From positions 3,434,520 to 3,498,519 of the forward strand of contig NZ_LDAS01000001.1 of NCBI RefSeq assembly GCF_001020565.1: a DNA stretch of 64,000 nt, written 5' to 3'. Shown piece by piece: positions 8,360 to 16,921 of the stretch. The stretch comes from Maribacter thermophilus. GTDB taxonomy: Bacteria; Bacteroidota; Bacteroidia; Flavobacteriales; Flavobacteriaceae. Made by a program: the position numbers and the translations under genes. Every line of letters begins with the position of its first letter. Within the stretch, counting starts at the first letter, position 1. Below the pieces are notes generated by a model, which was given only the letters and a program-made list of their open reading frames with translations, did not search any database and had not been told where the DNA came from.

Positions 8360-10099
8360 TTATATTCTTGCTTGGTAGGTAAATAGATTGTAGTACCTGC
8401 CTTCTTTGGCGATCAGTTCTTCGTGGGTGCCTTGTTCGGCAATTCGGCCATTCTCAATAACCAAAATCTGATGGGCTTTTCTAATGGTACTTAAGCGGTG
8501 TGCAATAACAAAGGTGGTTCTTCCCTTTGTGAGTTCGGCCAAACTTTTTTGAATTAGGGCTTCACTTTCTGTATCAAGATTAGAGGTGGCCTCGTCCAAT
8601 ATTAAAATTCTGGGATCCGCTAGTACGGCCCGGGCAATGGCGATACGTTGACGCTGGCCGCCCGATAGTTTTACGCCACGTTCTCCGATCAAGGTATCCA
8701 ATCCATCATCGAACCTGTCGGTAAATTCATCTACATAGGCAGCCTTTACGGCTTCTCGTAGTTCTTCTTCCGAGGCATTGGGCCTTGGAAAAAGAATATT
8801 GTCGCGTATGGTGCCTTCGAATAAAAAATCATCTTGAAGAACCACTCCTAAAAACTGACGGAAACTTGTGAGGTCTACCTTGGTCAGATCATGCCCGTCA
8901 ATGGTAATGGTCCCCGAATCCGGATTTAAAAAACTAGCTGCCAAACCTGCAATTGTAGATTTCCCAGAACCAGAACTTCCGACAAGGGCGATTACATCGC
9001 CGGATTTTGCCTCAAAGCTTATGTTGTGCAAGACATCTTTGTCTTCCTCATAGGCAAAAGAAACATCTTTAAAGATGACGTCACCTTTTATATTTTCAAG
9101 AACAATGGTGCGGTCTTTTTCATCGGCTTCGGTTATTTGGTTCATTAGCTCTTCGGTACGGTCCAAACCTGCCAAGGCCTCTGTGAGTTGACTTCCAATA
9201 TTGCTCATTTGAACAATGGGCGCTACCATTAGGGCCAACAAAAATGTAAATTCAAAATATTCACCGGTCGTTAGTTCACCCTGCATCATTTTGTATCCGC
9301 CAAACCCCATCATGATGCCAGTTGTGGCAAGTCCCAATAAAAAGGTGGACGAACTGGTCATTATTGCCGTGGCGGTCAAACTCTTTTTTACGTTCTTGTA
9401 TAATTTATGTACCCCTTCTTCAAAAACCTTTGCTTCTTGTTTTTCGGCATTAAATCCTTTTATAACACGTATGCCTCCCAAAGTTTCGGTTAAGCGACCT
9501 TTTACTTCGGCATTTATCTTACCCCGTTCCCTAAATACGGGGCGTATGATCTTAAAGGCCTTTAGGGCGATAAAGGCAAATAAGAGTAAGGGAATAAAGG
9601 TCAATAAGGTCATGGTGGGGCTTATCCGCAATAATAATATTAAAGAGACGATGGCGGTAATAGTACCCCCTACCAATTGTACCAGTCCTGTGCCGATGAG
9701 GTTTCGTACGCCTTCAACATCACTCATAATACGTGATACCAACCCTCCAGATTTAGTGTTGTCGAAAAATCGGATGGGCAGGGCCAATACTTGTTTTTGC
9801 ACCTGGGCCCTAAGTTCAGAAATCATAAATTGTGCTTGTATGCTGAGTACCTTCGTCAATAAAAAAGACATAATGCCTTGGACCAAAAAAGAAAATATAA
9901 CAACGCCTACCAATACTTTTAGTAAATCGTAGTTTTTGTTGGGTACGATATCATCTAAAAAGTAACGTAGGGAAACAGGGGCCACAAAACTGGCCGCCTT
10001 GCTAATGACTATCAATAAAAGTCCAATAAAAACAAGCTTTCGCCTGGGCCAAATAATGGTTTTGAACGCGGTAAGGATACTAACTTTTTTTTCTGACAT
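8360..10099 (-). CDS. ABC exporter with fused membrane and ATPase domains (MsbA-like)
   Basis: A 579-residue half-transporter. Its six-helix ABC type-1 membrane domain (~1-320) includes the conserved FFDNTKSGGLVSRIMSDV region. The ATPase domain has Walker A GSSGSGKST, signature SGGQRQRIAIARA, Walker B ILILDEATSNLD and an AHRLSTI switch. Homodimers of this type export lipids, drugs or peptides; MsbA flips lipid A in Gram-negative cells, but many paralogues exist and the substrate is not fixed here. It is monocistronic and divergent from the TPM-domain gene. Confidence 0.92.
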   Translation of the reverse strand: MSEKKVSILTAFKTIIWPRRKLVFIGLLLIVISKAASFVAPVSLRYFLDDIVPNKNYDLLKVLVGVVIFSFLVQGIMSFLLTKVLSIQAQFMISELRAQVQKQVLALPIRFFDNTKSGGLVSRIMSDVEGVRNLIGTGLVQLVGGTITAIVSLILLLRISPTMTLLTFIPLLLFAFIALKAFKIIRPVFRERGKINAEVKGRLTETLGGIRVIKGFNAEKQEAKVFEEGVHKLYKNVKKSLTATAIMTSSSTFLLGLATTGIMMGFGGYKMMQGELTTGEYFEFTFLLALMVAPIVQMSNIGSQLTEALAGLDRTEELMNQITEADEKDRTIVLENIKGDVIFKDVSFAYEEDKDVLHNISFEAKSGDVIALVGSSGSGKSTIAGLAASFLNPDSGTITIDGHDLTKVDLTSFRQFLGVVLQDDFLFEGTIRDNILFPRPNASEEELREAVKAAYVDEFTDRFDDGLDTLIGERGVKLSGGQRQRIAIARAVLADPRILILDEATSNLDTESEALIQKSLAELTKGRTTFVIAHRLSTIRKAHQILVIENGRIAEQGTHEELIAKEGRYYNLFTYQARI

Positions 10100-10201
10100 A
10101 GGGCACTTCGTAATAAGGTTGCAAGTTACTTTAAATCTGAGGAAACAAAAGTTTCTTCCTGTAGTTTTAAAATTGATTCTATGTTCTGATAAAGGGTTTT
10201 T

Positions 10202-10209
10202 TATATTTG
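10202..10209 (+). promoter_or_regulatory. Probable promoter -7 element (TATATTTG)
   Basis: An exact match to TAnnTTTG, 25 bases before the start of the TPM-domain gene and within the divergent gap with the ABC exporter. The -33 element is not convincing. Confidence 0.4.
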
Positions 10210-10234
10210 AGGAACAGTATTATAACATACGACC

Positions 10235-11293
10235 ATGTACAAAAAAAACTTTATCATTCTTTTTTTGCTGAGTTTCATGTGTACACGTGGACAACAACAG
10301 TATTACGAACTACGCGATTTTGTCACCGATAGTGCCCATATATTCTCTAGCGAAGAAGCACGAAGATTAAATCAAAAATTGTTGGATTTTGAAAAGGAAA
10401 CCACAAATCAAGTGGTGGTCGTTACCATAGAGCAGTTGGGTTTTGAAACCATAGAGGGGTATGCCAATGGTCTTTTTAACCAAAATGGTGTAGGTGATAG
10501 TGGAAAAGACAATGGACTCTTAATATTATTCGCGGAATCGGACAGAGAAGTGCGCATTGAAGTAGGCTATGGCTTAGAACCCTATATTACAGATGCTGTG
10601 GCCTCGAGGATTATTAGAAATACAATGATTCCCCTTTTTAAAAAGGAACGTTACTACGAGGGAATAGATGACGGTGTAGATCAAATAATTGAGTTTTTAA
10701 ACAATCCGGAGGCCATAGCAGAATTTAAAAATGATATCGCGGCAAGTGAACGCAAGGGAGAAATTATTGGATTTATTTTCATGGGGATATTTGTATTGGT
10801 GTTTGTAGGGGTAGGCGGGTTTCTCTTTTATAATGGTTACAGGGTGCTGGTTGAGGTGTTCAGGGGTGTTTTTATGGGGAAGTTAGGAGTTATACCTGGG
10901 TTTTTTATGCTTATCTCCAGTTCTTTCTCATCTTTATTTGCACTGGCATTTGTGGTTATTCCATTGGGTGTTGGCTATAGTGTCTATACTTCTAGTAACC
11001 ATATCGATAATATTTTAGAAGGGGGTATGGACAATCCGTATAATTTGTGGTGGGGATTAGTACCCTTTTATGGAATAGCCGCAGGAATAGCCTTAATACA
11101 ACTAAAGCTAAAGGGAAAGGAAGATTTAAAGATATCGTGGGTCAAAAATGATGAGGTCTACTATAGAAGAACATTCTCTTCTTCGGGAACCCATGCCCTA
11201 AGTTCTGGTAGTGGTTCTTCTGGTGGAAGTTCTAGTTCGTTCTCTGGAGGGGGTGGAAGTTCTGGAGGAGGTGGAGCTAGCGGAAGCTGGTAA
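10235..11293 (+). CDS. TPM-domain membrane protein (YgcG/Psb32-like)
   Basis: A 352-residue protein. A signal peptide (LFLLSFMCTRGQ) is followed by a TPM domain (~25-160) with the hallmarks VTDSAHIFS, TNQVVVVTI, NGLLILFAESDREVRIEVGYGLE and RIIRNTMIPLF. Two or more membrane helices lie at ~180-265. The tail is Ser/Gly-rich and ends SSGGGGASGSW, the usual flexible tail of this family. TPM domains are found in proteins tied to photosystem repair in plants, but their bacterial role is poorly known; envelope protein quality control is one possibility. It stands 45 bases before the acylase gene. Confidence 0.88.
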   Translation: MYKKNFIILFLLSFMCTRGQQQYYELRDFVTDSAHIFSSEEARRLNQKLLDFEKETTNQVVVVTIEQLGFETIEGYANGLFNQNGVGDSGKDNGLLILFAESDREVRIEVGYGLEPYITDAVASRIIRNTMIPLFKKERYYEGIDDGVDQIIEFLNNPEAIAEFKNDIAASERKGEIIGFIFMGIFVLVFVGVGGFLFYNGYRVLVEVFRGVFMGKLGVIPGFFMLISSSFSSLFALAFVVIPLGVGYSVYTSSNHIDNILEGGMDNPYNLWWGLVPFYGIAAGIALIQLKLKGKEDLKISWVKNDEVYYRRTFSSSGTHALSSGSGSSGGSSSSFSGGGGSSGGGGASGSW

Positions 11294-11338
11294 AATTAAT
11301 CGCAAAAGTGTAACTTCAAACCTTATAAAACCATTTCG

Positions 11339-13519
11339 ATGAAACGCATTCTATATTTTTTTGCTTTTTTACTGATTTTCGCCTGTAAGTCCGAAACCAA
11401 TGATACTTCAGAATTGGAAAAATGGAAGACACGGGCATCTAATGTCGAAATTATAAGGGATGATTTTGGGGTACCGCATATATATGGTAAAACGGATGCC
11501 GATGCCGTTTTTGGCCTCTTGTACGCCCAATGCGAAGATGATTTTAATAGGGTAGAGCAAAATTATATATGGGCTACCGGAAGATTGGCAGAGGTAGAAG
11601 GGGAAGAAGCAATTTACAGCGATCTAAGGGCTAAATTGTTCATGACCGAAGAAGAGGCGAAAGCCAATTATGAAAAAAGTCCCAAATGGTTGCAAGAGCT
11701 TTGCGATGCCTTTGCGGACGGCATAAATTATTATTTGTACACTCACCCAGAGGTAAAACCCAGGTTATTGGACCGTTTTGAGCCTTGGATGCCCATGTAT
11801 TTTAGCGAAGGCAGTATTGGTGGGGATATTGAAAGAATAGCTACCAAAAAAATAAAGGCTTTTTACGAAAGTGGGATGGAGCTACCGGAAATGGAGCTTT
11901 TGGAAATGAAGAAAAAAGAGGAAATGGAAGAGCCCCAGGGTTCTAACGGCATTGCCATTTCAGGAGAATTAACGCAGTCCGGTAATACCATGTTGCTCAT
12001 AAATCCGCATACTTCGTTTTATTTTAGGGGCGAGGTGCATGTGGTAAGCGAAGAAGGGCTAAATGCCTATGGTGCGGTTACTTGGGGGCAGTTTTTTGTG
12101 TATCAAGGGTTTAATGAAAAGACCGGCTGGATGCACACTTCTACCTATACCGATGTGATGGACGAGTTTAAGGAAACCATTGTAAAAAAGGAGGATAAGC
12201 TGTTATATCAATATGGGGAAGAATTACGCGAAGTAGAATCATATGAAATTGTTTTAAAGTATAAGGACGGAGATTCCTTAAAGGAAAAATCCTTTCCCGC
12301 TTACCGAACCCACCATGGTCCCATTACCCATTTAGAAGATGGCCAATGGACGGCTTCTGCCATGATGTGGGAACCGGTAAAGGCCTTGGAACAATCCTAT
12401 ATTAGAACCAAACAAGATGGGTATAAAGGCTTTAGGGAAATGATGGACATTAGAACAAATTCTTCCAATAATACGGTATATGCCGATGCCGAAGGCAATA
12501 TTGCCTACTTTCATGGGAACTTTGTTCCTAAACGAGATGTACAGTTTAACTATTCTGAGCCAGTAGATGGCAGCGACCCTAGAACCGATTGGAAAGGGCT
12601 GCATACGGTGGATGAGAATATTTTGGTGTTGAATCCGGAAAACGGTTGGATTCAAAACTGCAATTCCACACCGTTTACCTCGGCAGCCGAGTTTAGCCCT
12701 AAAAAAGAGGATTACCCGTATTACATGTCCCGTGATCAAGAGAATTTTAGGGGGGTACATGCCATAGCATTATTGACCGATAAACAAGGATATACATTGG
12801 ACAGTTTGATACAATTGGCCCACGACCCCTACTTGCCTGCTTTTGAGGCCCTGATTCCTGGGTTGGTAAAAGCGTACGACGCTCATCAGAAACCAAACCT
12901 AAAGGAACCTATTGAGGTGTTGCGCGAATGGGATTATAGAACATCGAAAGAGTCCGTAGCCATGACCTTGGCCCATTTTTATGGTACTATTAGTTACCAA
13001 AAGGCAAAAAGACCAGAGGGGCTAAGTAGTATGGAGTTGATAGAATTTTGGGGAAGCGATTCGCCCGATAGCGAAAAACTTGGTTTATTCGAAGAAGTAG
13101 TGGGCAATTTAGAAACTGATTTTGGTTCATGGGAAATTCCATGGGGAGAGGTCAATAGGTATCAAAGATTAAACGGTGATATAAAACAAGCCTTTAACGA
13201 TAGTTTGCCCAGTGTAGGGGTAGGTTTTGCTTCGGGTACTTGGGGGGCTTTGGCGGCATATGGTGCAAGGTATACGGCACCCGGCGCTAAAAAGATATAC
13301 GGCACAAGGGGCAATAGCTTTGTGGCGGCCGTTGAGTTTGGCGATAAGGTAAAGGCAAAAACTATTTTGGCAGGGGGACAAAGTGGAGATCCAAAATCGC
13401 CCCATTTTGATGACCAGACACAAAAATATATCAATATCGATTGGAAAGATGCGGCTTATTATCGCGAAGATGTATTAAAACGTGCCGTAGAAATTTACAA
13501 TCCGGGTAGTAGAAAATAG
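11339..13519 (+). CDS. Penicillin acylase family lipoprotein (Ntn hydrolase)
   Basis: A 726-residue protein with a lipobox (LLIFACKS), so it is probably anchored in the envelope. Penicillin acylases are cut by self-processing so that a Ser becomes the N-terminal nucleophile of the beta chain. The fitting site is QGSNGIAISG with Ser202. The alpha region carries DDFGVPHIYG and ALYAQ-like LLYAQCEDDFNR. The beta region has INPHTSFYF and GRGEVHVV-like segments. The family cleaves beta-lactam side chains, acyl-homoserine lactones and other N-acyl compounds, and the true substrate is unknown. It ends six bases from the convergent secreted protein gene, with no terminator between them. Confidence 0.9.
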   Translation: MKRILYFFAFLLIFACKSETNDTSELEKWKTRASNVEIIRDDFGVPHIYGKTDADAVFGLLYAQCEDDFNRVEQNYIWATGRLAEVEGEEAIYSDLRAKLFMTEEEAKANYEKSPKWLQELCDAFADGINYYLYTHPEVKPRLLDRFEPWMPMYFSEGSIGGDIERIATKKIKAFYESGMELPEMELLEMKKKEEMEEPQGSNGIAISGELTQSGNTMLLINPHTSFYFRGEVHVVSEEGLNAYGAVTWGQFFVYQGFNEKTGWMHTSTYTDVMDEFKETIVKKEDKLLYQYGEELREVESYEIVLKYKDGDSLKEKSFPAYRTHHGPITHLEDGQWTASAMMWEPVKALEQSYIRTKQDGYKGFREMMDIRTNSSNNTVYADAEGNIAYFHGNFVPKRDVQFNYSEPVDGSDPRTDWKGLHTVDENILVLNPENGWIQNCNSTPFTSAAEFSPKKEDYPYYMSRDQENFRGVHAIALLTDKQGYTLDSLIQLAHDPYLPAFEALIPGLVKAYDAHQKPNLKEPIEVLREWDYRTSKESVAMTLAHFYGTISYQKAKRPEGLSSMELIEFWGSDSPDSEKLGLFEEVVGNLETDFGSWEIPWGEVNRYQRLNGDIKQAFNDSLPSVGVGFASGTWGALAAYGARYTAPGAKKIYGTRGNSFVAAVEFGDKVKAKTILAGGQSGDPKSPHFDDQTQKYINIDWKDAAYYREDVLKRAVEIYNPGSRK

Positions 13520-13525
13520 GTGGTT

Positions 13526-14173
13526 TTATTCTTTGGTGACTATCAATGTGGCCTTTGATCCAGAGGAAAGAAGCCATTTGTTGGAATATAGTAACTCTCC
13601 TTTATCATCATAGACATCTACTTGTGCTGTGTTAGGAGCAGAAGAACCGTGGTTGAGCGCTTCAAAATCTATTTTGTTAAAACCGGGTTGTAGATCTACA
13701 TTGATGCCCTTGAAGGCACCGGTAAGCAATAAATTTGCTTCCACTACCACATCGTTCACATAAATTTTGACCCTATCGCCATCTACAAATTCATGGTCCC
13801 TACAAACAATACCTATAAATTTTCCGTTGCTTTTAAGGTCTCCCAGATATTGGTCCCCGAAAAATTGACCGGAGCCTCCGTACCTTTCGCCCGGCCCAAT
13901 ACGAGGGTCTATCTTTAGCCCTGTTCCTGCAGGTACCAATTCTTCATCCGGTAGCATTTTTACGGGATTGCCCTTGGTCATATCCAATTTGGGCTGCTCT
14001 TTTATTACCGATGGTATATTTAATACCGTACCTGTAGTCGACGTGCCCTTATTATCCAGTTTATTGGCAGTTTCGATCTTTAAGGGTTTTTGGGTGGGTA
14101 AATCACCTTGGGCACTGATCCATCCAAAAGAAAGAAGACAAAAAACTATAAATAAATAATGGTTTTTATTCAT
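13526..14173 (-). CDS. Secreted protein of unknown function
   Basis: A 215-residue protein with a clear signal peptide (FIVFCLLSFGWISAQG). After a linker rich in Lys/Thr/Pro comes a compact domain with many beta-like stretches, such as KFIGIVCRDHEFVDGDRVKIY and DLQPGFNKIDFEALNHG, ending in a Ser/Lys-rich strand TLIVTKE. I do not recognise a family, though the pattern resembles a beta-sandwich on a secreted protein. It is probably transcribed alone. It converges on the acylase gene, and upstream there is a TATCTTTA stretch that differs from the TAnnTTTG promoter motif in one base. Confidence 0.8.
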   Translation of the reverse strand: MNKNHYLFIVFCLLSFGWISAQGDLPTQKPLKIETANKLDNKGTSTTGTVLNIPSVIKEQPKLDMTKGNPVKMLPDEELVPAGTGLKIDPRIGPGERYGGSGQFFGDQYLGDLKSNGKFIGIVCRDHEFVDGDRVKIYVNDVVVEANLLLTGAFKGINVDLQPGFNKIDFEALNHGSSAPNTAQVDVYDDKGELLYSNKWLLSSGSKATLIVTKE

Positions 14174-14266
14174 TGGTATTATCTATACTGATAGAATAAA
14201 GATAACAAATACCCTGCCACTGCTACTTAACAGGTTGTTAAAATCGATTAATGAAACTTCTTGCGC

Positions 14267-15334
14267 TTAGTTGGGTAAGTTTTTCTCTAGAAAGCGAATA
14301 AAGTTATTGCTCATTATATTTTCTATATCCTCTTTTCGATACCCTTTATCTTTTAATAACCCTGGAATTTTCTGTAAATCGGCTATCGTATCCAGGTCTT
14401 TTGGGGATTGCTCCAGACCAAAGCCGCCATCCAAGTCGGTGCCAATACCAACATGTAGCGAGTTTCCTGCCAATTGGCATACATGGTCTATGTTCTGTAT
14501 CATATGGAGTAATGATACCCCGGTGCTTTCAGGGGTAGATTTGCCGCGTACCCAGTTGGGTACCATCATCCAAGCATCTAAGGCCATACCTATAACCGCA
14601 TTTCTATTTATAAGTTCTTTTAGTTGATCATCGGAAAACTGACGGTTATGATCCACAAATTTTCTGCAATTATTATGGCTTGCCCAGATAGCACCTTCAT
14701 AAACATCCATTGTTTCCCAAAAACTTTGGTCGCATAAATGCGTAGCATCCAGAATAAGTCGAAGGCCCTCTATTTCTTTAAGTAGTTCTTTACCCTTTTT
14801 GCCGATACCGCCTATAGAGTCCGTTCCAAAGGCATATGTTCCCGGGCCGTAATGTGCAGGGCCAATAGCTCGTAACCCTTGGTCATAAGATTTCTGTAAG
14901 TAAGATAAATCGATGATGGAATCTGCACCTTCCAAACTTAAAATGTATCCTATAGGTGTGTTTTCTTTATCGTTTTTCCATGCTTTTAAATGAGCTGTTA
15001 ATTCCTTTTTATTGGATACCTGAATCATTTCACCGGCATCTTCCATGGCTTTGTACCATGCCAATTGCCCTTGGGTCTGTGCCCAAGCCTGTTGGGGTGA
15101 ATGCCAACCGGGCAATTTATTGCCAGGTTTTACATATCTTGCTATTTGGGTAGCAACGCAGAGGCCGATGTTTCCTTTTCTCATGGCATCTAAGGAAACT
15201 GTGTTTTTCCCACGGTCGGGTTTGTCGACCATGCCTTTTTCTTTTTTTCTAATTTCCGATACGGGCAGGGTAAGGTCGCGGTTCCATTCCATGGCGTTCA
15301 TGGAAAGGTCTAGATGGGCATCAAAAATAAACAT
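14267..15334 (-). CDS. Membrane dipeptidase family (peptidase M19)
   Basis: A 355-residue zinc dipeptidase of the renal dipeptidase family. The first metal ligands are in DAHLDLSMNA (His7, Asp9), the bridging Glu in LSLEGADSI (~134), and further ligands in DATHLCDQSF and WASHNNCR. GIGTDLDGGFG is the typical C-terminal motif. No signal peptide is present, so it acts in the cytoplasm. Several bacterial M19 enzymes prefer dipeptides whose C-terminal residue is a D-amino acid. Its gene follows the D-amino-acid PLP enzyme by one base, in an operon with RidA and a GntP permease, which fits release of D-amino acids from dipeptides. Confidence 0.9.
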   Translation of the reverse strand: MFIFDAHLDLSMNAMEWNRDLTLPVSEIRKKEKGMVDKPDRGKNTVSLDAMRKGNIGLCVATQIARYVKPGNKLPGWHSPQQAWAQTQGQLAWYKAMEDAGEMIQVSNKKELTAHLKAWKNDKENTPIGYILSLEGADSIIDLSYLQKSYDQGLRAIGPAHYGPGTYAFGTDSIGGIGKKGKELLKEIEGLRLILDATHLCDQSFWETMDVYEGAIWASHNNCRKFVDHNRQFSDDQLKELINRNAVIGMALDAWMMVPNWVRGKSTPESTGVSLLHMIQNIDHVCQLAGNSLHVGIGTDLDGGFGLEQSPKDLDTIADLQKIPGLLKDKGYRKEDIENIMSNNFIRFLEKNLPN

Positions 15335-15335
15335 C

Positions 15336-16445
15336 TTAAATAGTGATTTTATTGTTGCGGGCAGCTACTTTCCAATGGGCCGTAATGTTTCCGTTTTCTA
15401 CTACCGATAGGTGGTCATATTTAGCAACCGTCGGACAAATGTGTTTGGGTATCGCATAGTGTTCTGTACCTACCTTTTCGGCTTTTAGATCGTCGTATTC
15501 CACAACTAAATGCTCTTCGGATTGACTAAGCTGTTTGCCATGTTCCAAGCTCAGAAAATCTACTCGAGGGAATGGCATTTCGGGAGCTATGGATTTATGC
15601 CCTAGATCAAAGCATAAAATTCCGGCTTTAGGTTTGCTGATTATCCTTGTAAACAAAACAGCCGCGGGAAGAAAGTCCATTTCGGGAAACAGGTTTCCAT
15701 AACCGGCATCCCAAAGCAAGGTGGTACCCGGACTGGCAATTATATTCTTGCGTTTGCAATGATAGGGGAACGTAGGTGAGCCTCCAGCAATTATTTTAGG
15801 GGTTGGTAAATTTTCTTGTGCAATACGGTGCTGTAATTTCAATACTTTATCAAAAGCCTCGTCACAATCTTTTTTTCTTGTTTCCGGGTTTGGGCTTCTA
15901 AGGTGACCGTCATAGGCGTGTAAGCCTTCGATTTCTAGAGAGGGGTGTTCAGTAATGTATTTGTATAATAGTAGGGCTTCATTATTGGGGGCAATACCGG
16001 TTCGGTTCATCCCTACGTTTAAATCAATGTACAAATGTATTTTTAGATTGTTTTTTGCCGCTAGACCTCCCAGTAGGTCGGCGGTTTCCATATTGTCCAC
16101 TAAAGCAGAAAAACGGACATCGGAAAATGTATGGATCAATGATATGAACCTTTTCATGTTAGCACCTACGGGCTGCATGGCCAATAGAACATCGGGGGCC
16201 TTGCAAATAGCCAAAAGTTCAGCCTCGGCTATGGTAGCACATTTAAATTTGTGGATACCATGATCCATTTGTAATTGTATGATCTCTGCAGTTTTATGGG
16301 TTTTTATATGGGGTCTTAAATTATCGGGACCGTTGGCCATACGAACCATTGTCTTAATATTATGTACGACCCTGTCTTTGAAGACCAATAGAGAAGGGGA
16401 GATAATTTCTTCGGTATTGTTTACTGTATACCAGTTCTGTTCCAT
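15336..16445 (-). CDS. D-threonine aldolase / D-serine dehydratase (DSD1) family PLP enzyme
   Basis: A 369-residue enzyme with the N-terminal alanine-racemase-type TIM barrel and a C-terminal DSD domain. The segment RPHIKTHK (44-51) carries the PLP-binding lysine. The C-terminal zinc pair is His335 and Cys337 in PKHICPTV. Family members either split D-threonine to glycine and acetaldehyde or dehydrate D-serine to pyruvate via 2-aminoacrylate. The RidA gene next door, whose product hydrolyses 2-aminoacrylate-type imines, favours the dehydratase role, but the sequence alone does not decide. It is translated 5 bases after ridA and 1 base before the dipeptidase. Confidence 0.87.
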   Translation of the reverse strand: MEQNWYTVNNTEEIISPSLLVFKDRVVHNIKTMVRMANGPDNLRPHIKTHKTAEIIQLQMDHGIHKFKCATIAEAELLAICKAPDVLLAMQPVGANMKRFISLIHTFSDVRFSALVDNMETADLLGGLAAKNNLKIHLYIDLNVGMNRTGIAPNNEALLLYKYITEHPSLEIEGLHAYDGHLRSPNPETRKKDCDEAFDKVLKLQHRIAQENLPTPKIIAGGSPTFPYHCKRKNIIASPGTTLLWDAGYGNLFPEMDFLPAAVLFTRIISKPKAGILCFDLGHKSIAPEMPFPRVDFLSLEHGKQLSQSEEHLVVEYDDLKAEKVGTEHYAIPKHICPTVAKYDHLSVVENGNITAHWKVAARNNKITI

Positions 16446-16450
16446 TTTTT

Positions 16451-16912
16451 TTATTTGTGAAGTTCAAACATAGCCTCTATTTCAACGGCAATATTTCCGG
16501 GAAGCATCATGCCTACGGCACTTCTTACACCTACACCGTTTTCAGGCCCGAAAACATCGGACATTAACTCGCTAAAACCATTTATTACCAATGGGTGGTC
16601 TTTAAAATCTGGCGTGCAATTTACCATGCCCAAGGTTTTTACCAGTCTTTTTATGCGGTCTAAATCGCCAAAATGGGTGGTAATGGTGGCCAACATGGTG
16701 AGCCCTACGTGTCTTGCTCCCATCTTGCCTTGCGATAGATCCAAATCGTCCCCGACCCTGCCCGTGTACAATGACCCGTCATTTAAAACAGGGCCCTGCC
16801 CCGAAACATACAAAAAGTTGTCTATGACCAGAATGGGCCGGTACAAACCTGCAGGAGGAGGGGCGGGCGGTAATTGTAGACCAAGTTCTTTTATTTTTTC
16901 TGAAGCTTTCAT
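16451..16912 (-). CDS. RidA family enamine/imine deaminase
   Basis: A 153-residue cytoplasmic protein of the YjgF/YER057c/UK114 family. It has the conserved segment FLYVSGQGPV and the Arg that binds the substrate carboxylate in GVGVRSAVG, followed by LPGNIAVEIEAMFE. RidA proteins hydrolyse reactive 2-aminoacrylate and related imines formed by PLP dehydratases, which would explain its place between the permease and the D-serine/D-threonine enzyme. It is slightly longer than the canonical 130 residues at the N-terminus. It lies 9 bases after the permease gene. Confidence 0.9.
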   Translation of the reverse strand: MKASEKIKELGLQLPPAPPPAGLYRPILVIDNFLYVSGQGPVLNDGSLYTGRVGDDLDLSQGKMGARHVGLTMLATITTHFGDLDRIKRLVKTLGMVNCTPDFKDHPLVINGFSELMSDVFGPENGVGVRSAVGMMLPGNIAVEIEAMFELHK

Positions 16913-16921
16913 TCGATGTTT

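Noticed and set aside
9216-9932. A 238-residue plus-strand ORF inside the ABC exporter gene
   Set aside because: It is antisense to a well-supported gene with all ABC motifs, and its translation resembles the reverse of membrane-helix codons.
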